Assembly (NCBI RefSeq): GCF_023701525.1
Contig: NZ_JAMQAW010000007.1
Coordinates: 374,524 to 427,054 of the forward strand
Direction of reading: 5' to 3'
From: Streptomyces albipurpureus
Lineage (GTDB): Bacteria; Actinomycetota; Actinomycetes; Streptomycetales; Streptomycetaceae
Length of the DNA stretch: 52,531 nt
Below, piece after piece: positions 17,705 through 26,303 of the stretch. Each line of letters opens with the position of its first letter. Positions within the stretch are counted from its first letter, which is position 1. The notes under the pieces were generated by a model. The model saw only the letters and a list, made by a program, of their open reading frames with translations, ran no database searches and was not told the origin of the DNA. Both the position numbers and the translations under genes were made by a program.

Positions 17705-18613
17705 TCAAAGCGGGCCATCCGGCAGCCAACCCGGCAGGCCCTCGGTCCGTTCCAACCAGGTCCCGGGGGGCTGCCCGGCCCGGCTGGCGGCAACCACCCC
17801 GCAGGCAATGGCACAGGTGGTGTCCACATCACCGCCCACCCCGGCGGTCGTCCAGAACGCGTTCTCGAAATCACCCAGGGAGCGCGCCGCGGACCACAGG
17901 GCGAACGGCACCGTGTCATGAGCGCTGGTGCGCCGACCACTTCCGAGTACGGCGGCAACCGTTCCGGCGTCGTCGTAGTCGAGCATGTCCCGCGCTCGAC
18001 GCAGACCCGCCCCCACGGCACTTCGCGGTACGAGCGCGACGACGCCGTCGAGCAGTTCGGTGGGGGTGGGTGGGCCGCCCGGAGCAGCGGCGAGGGAAGC
18101 AGCCGCTGCTACCGCCATGGCTCCGACGACGGCCTCACGGTGCTGGTGAGTGGTGTACGAGGAAATCTCCGCCTGATGTGTCGCCTGTTCGGGGTCGTCC
18201 GCGTACCAGGCACCGAGCGGGGCGATCCGCATGGCTGATCCGTTGCCCCACGATCCCTGCCCCTGGAAGAGGTCCGCGGCGAGTTCACGCCAATCGCCCC
18301 CCTCCCTCACCAGGCGGAGCATGCGATTGACCGCTGGGCCATAGCCGCGGTCGAAGTCATGGTGGCTCGCGAAGGACAGGGCGAGCACGTCTTGGTCGAT
18401 CCTGCCGTGTCCGGCGAGGACCGCCAGCACCGAGCAGGCCATCTCGGTGTCATCGGTCCACTGCCAGCTGCCTGGCGGGAGCTCACGCCGTTTCAGTAGC
18501 GGGTAGTGCGAGGGTACGAAGAACTGGGAGCCCAGGGCGTCCCCCACGGACAGTCCACGCAGGCTTTCCAGAGCGCGTTCGAAGCGCCCGGCGGGAGAAG
18601 GGTCAGCGATCAT
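17705..18613 (-). CDS. ADP-ribosylglycohydrolase family protein (DraG/ARH type)
   Basis: 302 residues, normal length. This family removes ADP-ribose from proteins or cleaves related ADP-ribosyl compounds with two Mg ions. Metal-binding motifs are present: TDDTE (53-57), SWGNGSAMR (121-129) and GGDVDTTCAI (260-269); the last is the canonical GGDTDT site with Val replacing Thr. GLSVGDALG near 20-28 is the typical N-terminal loop. Start ATG at 18613 has AGGA upstream. It begins 12 bases after the histidine phosphatase gene on the same strand, so the two should be co-transcribed. Whether the substrate is a protein, a nucleotide or ADP-ribose-1-phosphate cannot be told. Confidence 0.9.
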   Translation of the reverse strand: MIADPSPAGRFERALESLRGLSVGDALGSQFFVPSHYPLLKRRELPPGSWQWTDDTEMACSVLAVLAGHGRIDQDVLALSFASHHDFDRGYGPAVNRMLRLVREGGDWRELAADLFQGQGSWGNGSAMRIAPLGAWYADDPEQATHQAEISSYTTHQHREAVVGAMAVAAAASLAAAPGGPPTPTELLDGVVALVPRSAVGAGLRRARDMLDYDDAGTVAAVLGSGRRTSAHDTVPFALWSAARSLGDFENAFWTTAGVGGDVDTTCAIACGVVAASRAGQPPGTWLERTEGLPGWLPDGPL

Positions 18614-18625
18614 CTTCCTGCCACT

Positions 18626-19285
18626 CTATCCACCCGCTCCATACGGTTCGGGGGTGCGCCAGCGCTCAAAGGGCCGGTCAAGGGCGTAACGCCCGTCCTC
18701 GCCCAGTTGAAGCACTCGTATCTCCCCGTTGCGGGGATTGGAAAGGGATTCAAAGTCCGCGACTGTCCAGTGGAACCAACGCATGCAGAAGAGCCGCATG
18801 GTCAGCCCATGCGTGACCAGCAGGACATTCGGCGGATGATCAGGCGATTCAAAGCTGCGGTAGAGGCTTTCGAGGAAGGCACCCACCCGGTCATACACAT
18901 CCGCTCCCGACTCCCCCTGGGCAAAGCGGTAGAAGAAGTGCCCATAAGCGTCCCGGTATTCCTTCTGGAGCCGGACATCCTCGATGTCCTGCCAGTTTCC
19001 CCAGTCCTGCTCACGCAGCCGGGGCTCTTCCCGTACCCGAACCAGTGCCGGATCCAGACCAAAGGCCCGAAAGGTCTCGTGGGTGCGTCGATAGGGGGAG
19101 ACATAGGCACTGACGCGTTCGCCTTCGAACAGGTCACGCAGCCGCGCGCCCGCCGCCTCGGCCTGGGCCCTTCCGGCGCTGGTCAGACGCAGCGCATGGT
19201 CGGGCTCGCGTTCGTACACGGTGTCATCGGCATTCCCCTCCGACTCACCGTGCCGGACGAGGACGATACGTCGCGGTCTAGCCAT
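18626..19285 (-). CDS. Histidine phosphatase superfamily protein (phosphoglycerate mutase-like)
   Basis: 219 residues. The phosphohistidine motif is LVRHGESEGN (9-18), with His12 as nucleophile; the second conserved elements are SPYRRTHETF, the acid-containing RLREQDWGNWQ, and LLVTHGLTMR with the second catalytic histidine. The family includes sugar, nucleotide and phospholipid phosphatases as well as mutases; the substrate is not predictable here. Start ATG at 19285, with AGGG eight bases upstream. It is the first gene of a two-gene unit with the ADP-ribosylglycohydrolase, which hints at a phosphorylated ADP-ribose or nucleotide substrate (inference only). Confidence 0.9.
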   Translation of the reverse strand: MARPRRIVLVRHGESEGNADDTVYEREPDHALRLTSAGRAQAEAAGARLRDLFEGERVSAYVSPYRRTHETFRAFGLDPALVRVREEPRLREQDWGNWQDIEDVRLQKEYRDAYGHFFYRFAQGESGADVYDRVGAFLESLYRSFESPDHPPNVLLVTHGLTMRLFCMRWFHWTVADFESLSNPRNGEIRVLQLGEDGRYALDRPFERWRTPEPYGAGG

Positions 19286-19548
19286 ACATCGACCCTAGAT
19301 CGCGCGGGGCCAGAGCGGGCGGTCGAGCTGGCTAATCCGGTTGACGGAGCAGGTGAGGTGGGGCACACCCAGGCCCAGAGGTTCCCCATGGGCGGCAAAA
19401 TGCCCGCTCTATACCGATTTCAGATCCGCTCGGTCGATGATCGCAACGATCCGGCAAGCCCCCGTCGGCGCTCCAGCACGACCCCCTGACGGGTCGAAGA
19501 CCGCCCACTCCACCCAATGAACCGGTGCCATTACGGCCACGAGAACGA

Positions 19549-20154
19549 TCAGACCGTCCAGGATGGCTCCAGCACCACCACGTCCCCCGCGAGCGCCTCG
19601 ATATCCGCTTCCGCCTGGGCCCTCAGCAGCAGGCGCTCCACCCGCTCTCGGCGGTACTTGCCGTGTTCCGCCGCGGACTGCCACATCGACATCACCAGAA
19701 ACTCATTCCCCGGCGCCTCGCCGAAGACCCCCCGCACCATTCCCGGCGATCCGGCCATCGCCGGGTTCCACACCTTCTCCTGCATGAGCGCGTAGTGCTC
19801 AACCCGCTCCGCGCGGACCTTGCAGTGCGCGACCCGCACCACATCGGCGTCGGTGAAGCGCGGCTCAAAGCCAGTTTTCACATCAAAGCGGTATTCAAAC
19901 AGTTTGACCTGCGAATCCCCGTATGTCCCTGACTGTCCGGACGCCAATCGATCATGCGAACGCGCCATAAACGAGTCATAGAACGCACGGGTCTCCCAGA
20001 ACGCGAATATATGGACGGTGTGGGGCCGAACTCTGCTCCACCCACCGCCCTGCCCCCGAAAACCCGGCTCACCGAGCAGCCCCGCCCACTTCCGCTGTCC
20101 CCGTTCGAACCCACGACGGTCCACCACGGTGCAGCGAATCCACTTGACCAGCAC
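19549..20154 (-). CDS. YdbC-like protein (DUF4937, dimeric alpha/beta barrel)
   Basis: 201 residues. The N-terminal half begins VLVKWIRCTVVDRRGFERGQRKW and runs to PHTVHIFAFWETRAFYDSFM, which fits the DUF4937/YdbC family of ABM-like ferredoxin folds. The second half repeats the pattern (VVRVAHCKVRAERVEHYALMQEKVW to FLVMSMWQSAAEHGKYRRERVERL), so the protein is probably a tandem pair of ABM-like domains. Such domains occur in small monooxygenases and uncharacterised proteins; no catalytic residues are evident. The start is a GTG at 20154 with a weak ribosome-binding site; the family start supports it. Function is unknown. Confidence 0.75.
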   Translation of the reverse strand: MLVKWIRCTVVDRRGFERGQRKWAGLLGEPGFRGQGGGWSRVRPHTVHIFAFWETRAFYDSFMARSHDRLASGQSGTYGDSQVKLFEYRFDVKTGFEPRFTDADVVRVAHCKVRAERVEHYALMQEKVWNPAMAGSPGMVRGVFGEAPGNEFLVMSMWQSAAEHGKYRRERVERLLLRAQAEADIEALAGDVVVLEPSWTV

Positions 20155-20380
20155 CGCGCCATCGTACGGCCCCGGACGTGGCCGGGGTCACTGTCCTACC
20201 GAGCGCGCTTCCGACGATTACCAGCCATCGACCCTCACCTAGGGGTCGATCCCTGTCCCCGTTCAGGAACTTGTGCTCCCGGAACGGTCCTAGACCAGAC
20301 AAATCCTCGCCGGGACCGGTAGGAAGCAGATACCGTCAACAGAAGGAGAACCGCTGGAAGTTACGGGGAAGGGATATCCG

Positions 20381-20905
20381 TTGAGCAGCCTGAGCAAGGG
20401 CGTCCGTAAGGTCGAGGTGAGTCTTCGATGGGACCCGAGCCCCCTGGGAGAGGCAGCCCACGACCTCGACATCGTCGCCGCGACCTATTCGGCGAGCGCA
20501 CCACACGGTGACCCCGCGTATGTGGTGCATTTCGACAGCCGGTCGCCCGACGGGACGATCACGCTGACCAGAGACAGCAAGACGGGTCAGGGCTTCGGCG
20601 CGGACGAGGTCCTCACGCTGGAGTTCGACCGACTCGCGGCAACGTACGGACGGGTCGTCGTGGGCGTTGCCATCCAGCAGCGCGACCGCCGACGGACCTT
20701 CGGCGATGTGACGAACACGGTGGTCAGGATCGCCGAGGGGCCCACGGAGCTCTGGAAGAGCACGTTGCCCGAGCTCTCTGACGCCACGGCCGCCGTGGTC
20801 GCGGAGTTCGTCCGGGGCGAGTCGGGTACCTGGCAATTCCACGAGGTCGTCCGCGGATTCGACGCGGATCCGCAGTCGTTCATCGGGCTCATGGGCCGCG
20901 ACTGA
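20381..20905 (+). CDS. TerD-family protein
   Basis: 174 residues, cytoplasmic. The start is a TTG at 20381 preceded by GGAAGGGA. The sequence follows the TerD beta-sandwich plan: KVEVSLRWDPSP, DLDIVAATYSAS, YVVHFDSRSPDGTITLTRDSKTGQG, and EVLTLEFDRLAATYGRVVVGVAIQQ. TerD proteins bind Ca through paired Asp-rich loops and are linked to tellurite resistance and stress or differentiation in Streptomyces. Here the Asp clusters (DLD, FDSRSPDG) are partly kept, so calcium binding is possible but not certain. It stands alone between the YdbC-like gene (divergent) and nrdJ (convergent). Confidence 0.8.
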   Translation: MSSLSKGVRKVEVSLRWDPSPLGEAAHDLDIVAATYSASAPHGDPAYVVHFDSRSPDGTITLTRDSKTGQGFGADEVLTLEFDRLAATYGRVVVGVAIQQRDRRRTFGDVTNTVVRIAEGPTELWKSTLPELSDATAAVVAEFVRGESGTWQFHEVVRGFDADPQSFIGLMGRD

Positions 20906-20962
20906 GCCAGCGCAACCGCGCTGACCGACGGGTGGTGGAGTGCCACGGTCCGCTCTGGCTCT

Positions 20963-21008
20963 CCTGCGCGGTCCCGCACTGTCGGCCTGCGCGGTCCCGC
21001 ACTGTCGG
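20963..21008. repeat. Perfect 23-bp tandem direct repeat
   Basis: The unit at 20963-20985 (starting CCTGCGCGGTCC, ending CACTGTCGG) is repeated without a mismatch at 20986-21008. It lies in the gap after the TerD-like gene and is non-coding. It looks like a recent slippage duplication. Confidence 0.9.
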
Positions 21009-21069
21009 TCTCACGGCCGAAGGGGACGCCGGCCGCAAGGCCGACGCCCCCTCAGCAAGGACCGTCCCG

Positions 21070-21111
21070 TTGGTCATTCCACCCCCGCACCCGCCGGGGT
21101 GGAATGATCAA
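21070..21111. terminator. Bidirectional terminator between terD-like gene and nrdJ
   Basis: TCATTCCACCCC (21074-21085) and GGGGTGGAATGA (21096-21107) form a perfect 12-bp stem around a 10-base loop, extended at the base by three further pairs and one G-U. It lies between two converging genes and ends 15 bases before the nrdJ stop, so it can serve both. Confidence 0.8.
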
Positions 21112-21126
21112 CGCGGATGGGACTCC

Positions 21127-24009
21127 TTAGCTACAGCCGCTGGTCGAGCCGCAGCCCTCGCAGATGTAGCAGGAACCGGCCCGCTGCATCTTCGTACCGC
21201 ATGAGAAGCAGAGCGGAGCGTCGGCGCTGATGCCCAGCTGCATCTCCACCAGTTCGGCGGAAGTGTGCGCCTGCTGAGGCGCCGGAACAGCCGCCTGGGG
21301 AGTGGAGACCACGTTCAGATCCTGCCGAAGCGGGGCTGACTGGGCCAGTCCCTCGACATCGACCTCGTCGTCCGACGGCTCATAGGAACCGGTTTCCAGG
21401 TGGCGCTGCCGCTCCTCGACCGAGTGGATGCCGAGTGCCGAGCGCGTCTCGAAGGGCAGGAAGTCCAGGGCCAGGCGACGGAAGATGTAGTCGACGATCG
21501 ACTGCGCCAACCGCACATCCGGATCGTCCGTCATCCCCGCCGGCTCAAAGCGCATGTTGGTGAACTTCGAGACATAGGTTTCGAGCGGTACGCCGTACTG
21601 GAGGCCGACCGAGACGGCGATGGAGAAGGCGTCCATCATGCCCGCGAGGGTCGAGCCCTGCTTGGACATCTTCAGGAAGACCTCGCCGAGACCGTCGTCC
21701 GGGTAGGAGTTGGCGGTCATATAGCCCTCGGCGCCACCGACCGTGAACGAGGTGGTGATACCGGGACGCCCCTTGGGAAGGCGCTTGCGTACCGGACGGT
21801 ACTCGACGACCTTCTCCACCGCGGACCGGATGGTGTCCTCGGTCTTCTCGGTGATCTCGGTCTTCGCCTGCTCCTTGGACTTGGCGGAGAGGGGCTGACC
21901 GACCTTGCAGTTGTCGCGGTAGATCGCGAGCGCCTTGACGCCCAGCTTCCACGCCTCGAAGTAGATCTCCTCGACCTCTTCGACGGTGGCCGATTCCGGC
22001 ATGTTCACCGTCTTGGAGAGCGCACCCGAGATCCATGGCTGGATCGCGGCCATCATGCGCACATGCCCCATCGCGGAGATCGAACGCTCGCCCATGGCGC
22101 AGTCGAAGACGCTGTAGTGCTCGGTCTTCAGCCCGGGGGCGCCGACGACAACGCCGTTCTCGGCGATGTGGGCGACGACCGCCTCGATCTGCTCCGGCTG
22201 GTAGCCAAGACGCCGCAGCGCCTGCGGCACAGTGCCGTTGACGATCTGCATCGAGCCGCCGCCGACGAGCTTCTTGAACTTGACCAGGGCGAGGTCGGGC
22301 TCCAGGCCGGTGGTGTCACAGGACATCGCCAGACCGATGGTGCCGGTCGGGGCGATGACGGACGCCTGCGCATTGCGGAAACCGTTCCGCTCGCCCAGGC
22401 GAATCACGTCCTGCCAGGCCTCCGTGGCCGCGGCCCAGATCGGCGCGTCCAGGTCGTCGACCCGAACGGCCTTGGTGTTGGCATCGGAGTGCTGCTGCAT
22501 GACCCGCTTGTGCGGGTCCGCGTTACGGGCGTACCCGTCGTACGGACCGACCACGGACGCCAGCTCGGCAGAGCGTCGGTAGGAGGTGCTGGTCATCAGG
22601 GAGGTGATGGCCCCGGCGAGGGCACGACCGCCGTCGCTGTCGTAAGCGTGGCCGGTCGCCATGAGAAGGGCACCGAGATTGGCGTAGCCGATGCCCAGCT
22701 GGCGGAAGGCACGGGTGTTCTCGCCGATCTTCTGCGTCGGGAAGTCGGCAAAGCAGATCGAGATGTCCATCGCGGTGATGACCAACTCAACGACCTTGGC
22801 GAAGCGCTCGACCTCAAAGGACTGGTGGCCCTCGCCGTCGTCCTTGAGGAACTTCATCAGGTTCAGCGAGGCGAGGTTGCAGGACGTGTTGTCCAGGTGC
22901 ATGTACTCGCTGCACGGGTTCGAGCCGTTGATACGACCGGACTCGGGGCAGGTGTGCCAGTTGTTGATCGTGTCGTCGTACTGGATGCCCGGGTCGGCGC
23001 AGGCCCACGCGGCCTCCGCCATCTTGCGGAAGAGGGACTTGGCGTCGACCTCCTCGATCACATCGCCGGTCATACGGGCCCGCAGACCGAACTTGCCCCC
23101 GGACTCGACGGCCTTCATGAACTCGTCGTTCACCCGGACCGAGTTGTTGGCGTTCTGGTACTGGACGGACGTGATGTCGTCGCCGCCCAGATCCATGTCG
23201 AAGCCCGCGTCCCTCAGGGCGCGGATCTTCTCTTCTTCCTTGACCTTGGTCTCGATGAAGCTCTCGATGTCGGGGTGGTCGACGTCGAGGATGACCATCT
23301 TGGCGGCGCGACGGGTCGCTCCGCCGGACTTGATCGTTCCCGCGGAGGCGTCAGCACCCCGCATGAAGGAGACCGGGCCCGAGGCGTTGCCGCCCGAGGA
23401 GAGCAGTTCCTTGGAAGAACGGATACGGGACAGGTTGAGGCCGGCGCCCGAACCGCCCTTGAAGATCATCCCCTCTTCCTTGTACCAGTCGAGAATGGAC
23501 TCCATGGAGTCATCGACGGCCAGGATGAAGCACGCGGACACCTGCTGCGGCTGAGGCGTACCCACGTTGAACCACACCGGCGAGTTAAAGCTGAAGATCT
23601 GGTGCAGGAGCGCGTAAGCCAGCTCATGCTCGAAGATCTCCGCGTCGGCGGGCGAGGCGAAGTACTTGTAGTCCTCGCCCGCCTTTCGATACGTCTTCAC
23701 GATCCGGTCGATCAGCTGCCTGAGGCTGGTCTCGCGCTGCGGGGTGTCGACTGCCCCACGGAAATACTTACTGGTGACGATGTTGACCGCGTTCACCGAC
23801 CAGAAGTCGGGAAACTCGACGCCACGCTGCTCAAAGTTCACCGAGCCGTCGCGCCAATTGGTCATGACGACGTCACGACGCTCCCAGGCCACCTCGTCGT
23901 ACGGGTGTACGCCCGGGGTGGTGTGGATGCGATCGATACGGAGGCCCTTGGTCACCTTGGCTCCCTTGGCACGGGAACCTCGTGCCGGACCGCTCGCCGT
24001 CTCTGTCAT
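21127..24009 (-). CDS. nrdJ: Adenosylcobalamin-dependent (class II) ribonucleoside-diphosphate reductase
   Basis: 960 residues, the size of streptomycete NrdJ. It makes deoxyribonucleotides from ribonucleotides with coenzyme B12, without oxygen. The substrate cysteine region is FNSPVWFNVGTPQPQQVSACF and the active-site segment is NGSNPCSEYMHLDNTSCNLASLNL. Also visible are the SGGNASGPVSFMRGADASAGTIKSGG stretch and the radical-site-side motif SVIAPTGTIGLAMSCDTTG. The C-terminus ends in a cysteine-rich tail (CFSCG, CYICEGCG, GC) that would form the metal or redox site serving the active site. Start ATG at 24009 follows GGGAGG. It is 178 bases downstream of nrdR on the same strand and is probably in the NrdR-controlled nrdRJ unit. 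No ATP-cone is evident at its N-terminus. Confidence 0.96.
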   Translation of the reverse strand: MTETASGPARGSRAKGAKVTKGLRIDRIHTTPGVHPYDEVAWERRDVVMTNWRDGSVNFEQRGVEFPDFWSVNAVNIVTSKYFRGAVDTPQRETSLRQLIDRIVKTYRKAGEDYKYFASPADAEIFEHELAYALLHQIFSFNSPVWFNVGTPQPQQVSACFILAVDDSMESILDWYKEEGMIFKGGSGAGLNLSRIRSSKELLSSGGNASGPVSFMRGADASAGTIKSGGATRRAAKMVILDVDHPDIESFIETKVKEEEKIRALRDAGFDMDLGGDDITSVQYQNANNSVRVNDEFMKAVESGGKFGLRARMTGDVIEEVDAKSLFRKMAEAAWACADPGIQYDDTINNWHTCPESGRINGSNPCSEYMHLDNTSCNLASLNLMKFLKDDGEGHQSFEVERFAKVVELVITAMDISICFADFPTQKIGENTRAFRQLGIGYANLGALLMATGHAYDSDGGRALAGAITSLMTSTSYRRSAELASVVGPYDGYARNADPHKRVMQQHSDANTKAVRVDDLDAPIWAAATEAWQDVIRLGERNGFRNAQASVIAPTGTIGLAMSCDTTGLEPDLALVKFKKLVGGGSMQIVNGTVPQALRRLGYQPEQIEAVVAHIAENGVVVGAPGLKTEHYSVFDCAMGERSISAMGHVRMMAAIQPWISGALSKTVNMPESATVEEVEEIYFEAWKLGVKALAIYRDNCKVGQPLSAKSKEQAKTEITEKTEDTIRSAVEKVVEYRPVRKRLPKGRPGITTSFTVGGAEGYMTANSYPDDGLGEVFLKMSKQGSTLAGMMDAFSIAVSVGLQYGVPLETYVSKFTNMRFEPAGMTDDPDVRLAQSIVDYIFRRLALDFLPFETRSALGIHSVEERQRHLETGSYEPSDDEVDVEGLAQSAPLRQDLNVVSTPQAAVPAPQQAHTSAELVEMQLGISADAPLCFSCGTKMQRAGSCYICEGCGSTSGCS

Positions 24010-24187
24010 GCCGCCTCCCATATACGGGCAAAAACGCCCTGAAGTGCCCAGATCTTCCCGTGGGCACGGTCTGTGTCTGATGTCTCGGGCGCAGCACAGC
24101 GCCCGAGACAGATCTTGTTGCCGCCCTGTTTCCGGCCGCTCTTTCCGGCCACTAGGCGCGGCCGAGCCGCTCGGGGCTCGACGTCGC

Positions 24188-24700
24188 TCAGTCGGTGGCG
24201 GCGGCGGACACCGGGACCGCGAGGGTCTCGCCGGCTCCGCCTTCGTCTGCTGGCGGCCGTTGTACGCGCAGTTCCGCGATGGCCGCCTCGAAGTCTTCAA
24301 GGGTGTCGAACGCCCGATAGACGGACGCAAAGCGCAGGTAGGCGACGAGGTCGAGCTCCTGCAAGGGGCCGAGTATGGCCAGTCCCACATCGTGGGTGGT
24401 CAGCTCGGCGCTGCCAGTGGCGCGCACCGCTTCCTCGACCCGTTGGCCGAGCTGAGCGAGAGCGTCCTCGGTGACCGGCCGCCCCTGGCATGCCTTACGC
24501 ACCCCAGAGATGACCTTGATACGGCTGAAGGGCTCGGTCACACCGCTGCGCTTGATCACCATCAGCGAGGCTGATTCCACCGTGGTGAATCGCCGAGCGC
24601 AGTCGGGACACTGCCGACGACGCCGGATCGATGTCCCGTCGTCGGTGGTACGACTGTCGACGACACGGCTGTCGGGGTGCCTGCAGAAGGGGCAGTGCAT
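24188..24700 (-). CDS. nrdR: Transcriptional repressor NrdR
   Basis: 170 residues. Zinc ribbon with Cys3, Cys6, Cys31 and Cys34 and the DNA-binding RRRR run at 26-29, then an ATP-cone domain (about 46-136, starting [22 protein letters not shown]). NrdR represses ribonucleotide reductase operons according to bound ATP or dATP. Start ATG at 24700 is the family start (MHCPFC); AGGAGGG lies about 11 bases upstream, a slightly long spacing. Two NrdR-box-like sites, 31 bp apart, lie upstream at 24810-24858, so the gene represses itself and nrdJ downstream. The tail past residue 150 is variable. Confidence 0.97.
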   Translation of the reverse strand: MHCPFCRHPDSRVVDSRTTDDGTSIRRRRQCPDCARRFTTVESASLMVIKRSGVTEPFSRIKVISGVRKACQGRPVTEDALAQLGQRVEEAVRATGSAELTTHDVGLAILGPLQELDLVAYLRFASVYRAFDTLEDFEAAIAELRVQRPPADEGGAGETLAVPVSAAATD

Positions 24701-24809
24701 AGTTTCCCAACCCTCCTTCATGGCACGACTGACGAGCTCCGACAGACCTGTCGAAGCCCTCCGAAGCAGCCTCAAGCATAGGCGATGGCCGCAGTCTTGA
24801 AAGACCAGG

Positions 24810-24858
24810 GACCACAACTTCTGGGCTGCGTACACAATCCAACCACTAGATCTGGGGT
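24810..24858 (-). promoter_or_regulatory. Pair of NrdR boxes controlling nrdR-nrdJ
   Basis: CCACAACTTCTGGG (24812-24825) and CCACTAGATCTGGG (24843-24856) share CCAC-N4-TCTGGG and are exactly 31 bp apart, three helical turns. NrdR sites are known to come in pairs at about this phasing, and the cores agree with the half-symmetric NrdR pattern. They lie about 110-155 bases upstream of nrdR, in the expected promoter area. Confidence 0.75.
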
Positions 24859-25101
24859 TTGGCTGCGTTTCGCCCCCCAGCGCGTGTCGCATAACCGACC
24901 GCGGTCGCAGACGGCGTACGGGTGGTGACACCACGCCATCGGAGGGGTACCCGATCCATGCGCCCACCGGACCTGAGGGACCGGGAACGAGAGTACGGGA
25001 CACGCTTGGCCACCAGGATTTCGGGTCCGATTCCCCGGATTCCGCAGGGGGCGATGCCAGACTGTCCCCCACACCCCCGGGGGCGCGGGAGGGAGGCTAA
25101 C

Positions 25102-25176
25102 GTGGATACCGAGCAATTCGCGTTCGACCCGAAATCGCTTCGCAATGGCGGTACGACAAGTCTGTGGCTGGCTTGA
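25102..25176 (+). CDS. Possible 24-residue peptide
   Basis: A GTG at 25102 follows a near-perfect Shine-Dalgarno (GGGAGGGAGG, five bases before the start) and opens a frame of 24 codons ending TGA at 25176: VDTEQFAFDPKS, then LRNGGTTSLWLA. It lies in the gap between the divergent nrdR and lexA genes, upstream of the lexA SOS box. The strong ribosome-binding site is the main evidence. It could be a leader peptide, a small secreted or modified peptide, or a decayed gene start. I recognise no family. Confidence 0.35.
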   Translation: MDTEQFAFDPKSLRNGGTTSLWLA

Positions 25177-25288
25177 CCCATTCGGCGTCAAAGACGAAGA
25201 CGCGAGTGCTCTTCTTGACCATCCAAGGCCTGTCGTTCGCACATACACCCAACCTCATGTCCATGTAAGCGAATCTACGATTTTTCAC

Positions 25289-25304
25289 TCGAACGTGTGT
25301 TTGG
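25289..25304 (+). promoter_or_regulatory. LexA (SOS) box of lexA
   Basis: TCGAAC (25289-25294), spacer GTGT, GTTTGG (25299-25304). The actinobacterial SOS box is TCGAAC-N4-GTTCGA, so 10 of the 12 fixed positions match. It lies 62 bases before the lexA start, as expected for autoregulation. Confidence 0.8.
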
Positions 25305-25365
25305 CGCAACCTTTCGAAAGCAACTACCGTTGTCCAGCTAGGGAGACCATTCGAGAGGGGCCGAC

Positions 25366-26163
25366 GTGACCACTACCGCAGACGCAGCCACCATTACTAC
25401 TGCCCAAGACCGCTCCCAGAACCGATTTGAGCCGGTGCACACAATGAATGATGCAGCCACGCCCCCCGATGGGGCCGAGCCTTCGCGGCCCGCACGTTCG
25501 CTGCCCGGCCGACCTCCCGGTATCAGGGCGGACAGTTCCGGACTCACGGATCGGCAGCGGCGTGTCATCGAGGTGATCCGCGACTCCGTACAACGCCGTG
25601 GCTACCCACCGTCGATGCGTGAGATCGGCCAGGCCGTGGGGCTGTCAAGTACTTCTTCTGTCGCTCATCAACTGATGGCGCTGGAGCGAAAGGGGTTCCT
25701 CCGCAGGGATCCTCATCGCCCTCGGGCCTATGAGGTGCGGGGCTCAGACCAGCCCAGCGCACAGCCCACGGACACCACGGGAAAGCCCGCCGCTTCTTAT
25801 GTCCCGCTGGTGGGACGCATCGCGGCCGGTGGACCGATTCTCGCTGAGGAGTCGGTCGAGGATGTGTTTCCCCTCCCCCGACAGTTGGTCGGGGATGGCG
25901 AGCTCTTCGTATTGAAGGTTGTCGGCGACTCCATGATCGAGGCCGCTATCTGTGACGGCGACTGGGTCACCGTGCGCCGTCAGCCCGTGGCGGAGAACGG
26001 TGACATCGTCGCGGCGATGCTGGACGGCGAGGCCACCGTCAAGCGGTTCAAGCGGGAGAGCGGGCATGTCTGGCTGCTCCCTCACAATGCCGCCTACCAG
26101 CCGATCCCCGGTGATGACGCCACCATCCTCGGCAAGGTAGTGGCGGTGCTCCGGCGGGTGTGA
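25366..26163 (+). CDS. lexA: SOS repressor LexA
   Basis: 265 residues. The DNA-binding winged helix spans about 59-125 ([20 protein letters not shown], then [20 protein letters not shown]). The self-cleavage site is Ala154-Gly155 in RIAAGGPI, and the S24 catalytic pair is Ser189 (VGDSM) and Lys226 (EATVKRF). LexA represses DNA-damage genes and cleaves itself when RecA is activated. The N-terminal 50 residues are a hydrophilic extension also found in streptomycete LexA. Start GTG at 25366 has GAGAGGGG upstream; an ATG 26 codons in (25444) is an alternative. The SOS box at 25289-25304 indicates autorepression. The gene is convergent with dinG and shares a terminator with it. Confidence 0.96.
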   Translation: MTTTADAATITTAQDRSQNRFEPVHTMNDAATPPDGAEPSRPARSLPGRPPGIRADSSGLTDRQRRVIEVIRDSVQRRGYPPSMREIGQAVGLSSTSSVAHQLMALERKGFLRRDPHRPRAYEVRGSDQPSAQPTDTTGKPAASYVPLVGRIAAGGPILAEESVEDVFPLPRQLVGDGELFVLKVVGDSMIEAAICDGDWVTVRRQPVAENGDIVAAMLDGEATVKRFKRESGHVWLLPHNAAYQPIPGDDATILGKVVAVLRRV

Positions 26164-26242
26164 GTCATCCGCCGCCCCTGACCGGGCCTCGGGGCCCACT
26201 GCGCCTGGTCCCGAGGCCCGCTCCATGTCGGTAGGTCTCAGT

Positions 26243-26285
26243 GATCGGCGGTGGTTACGCGGATTCCGCGTAACCACCGCCGATC
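26243..26285. terminator. Bidirectional terminator between lexA and dinG
   Basis: A perfect 20-bp inverted repeat: GATCGGCGGTGGTTACGCGG (26243-26262), three-base loop ATT, and its exact complement (26266-26285). It sits between two converging genes, about 80 bases past lexA and 20 bases before the dinG stop, and can end transcription both ways. Confidence 0.88.
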
Positions 26286-26303
26286 TCCTGTGTTCCGTCC
26301 GTT

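Noticed and set aside
19409..19531. A possible 40-codon minus-strand gene after the YdbC-like gene
   Set aside because: No ribosome-binding site and no recognisable sequence; probably chance.
21400..24042. An 880-codon open frame on the plus strand
   Set aside because: It runs antisense to nrdJ; the composition is that of a GC-rich shadow frame and it has no family resemblance.
24010..24187. Cobalamin riboswitch before nrdJ
   Set aside because: The enzyme needs B12, so I looked for a B12-box in the nrdR-nrdJ gap; none was convincing, and such switches usually sit before class I or transport genes.
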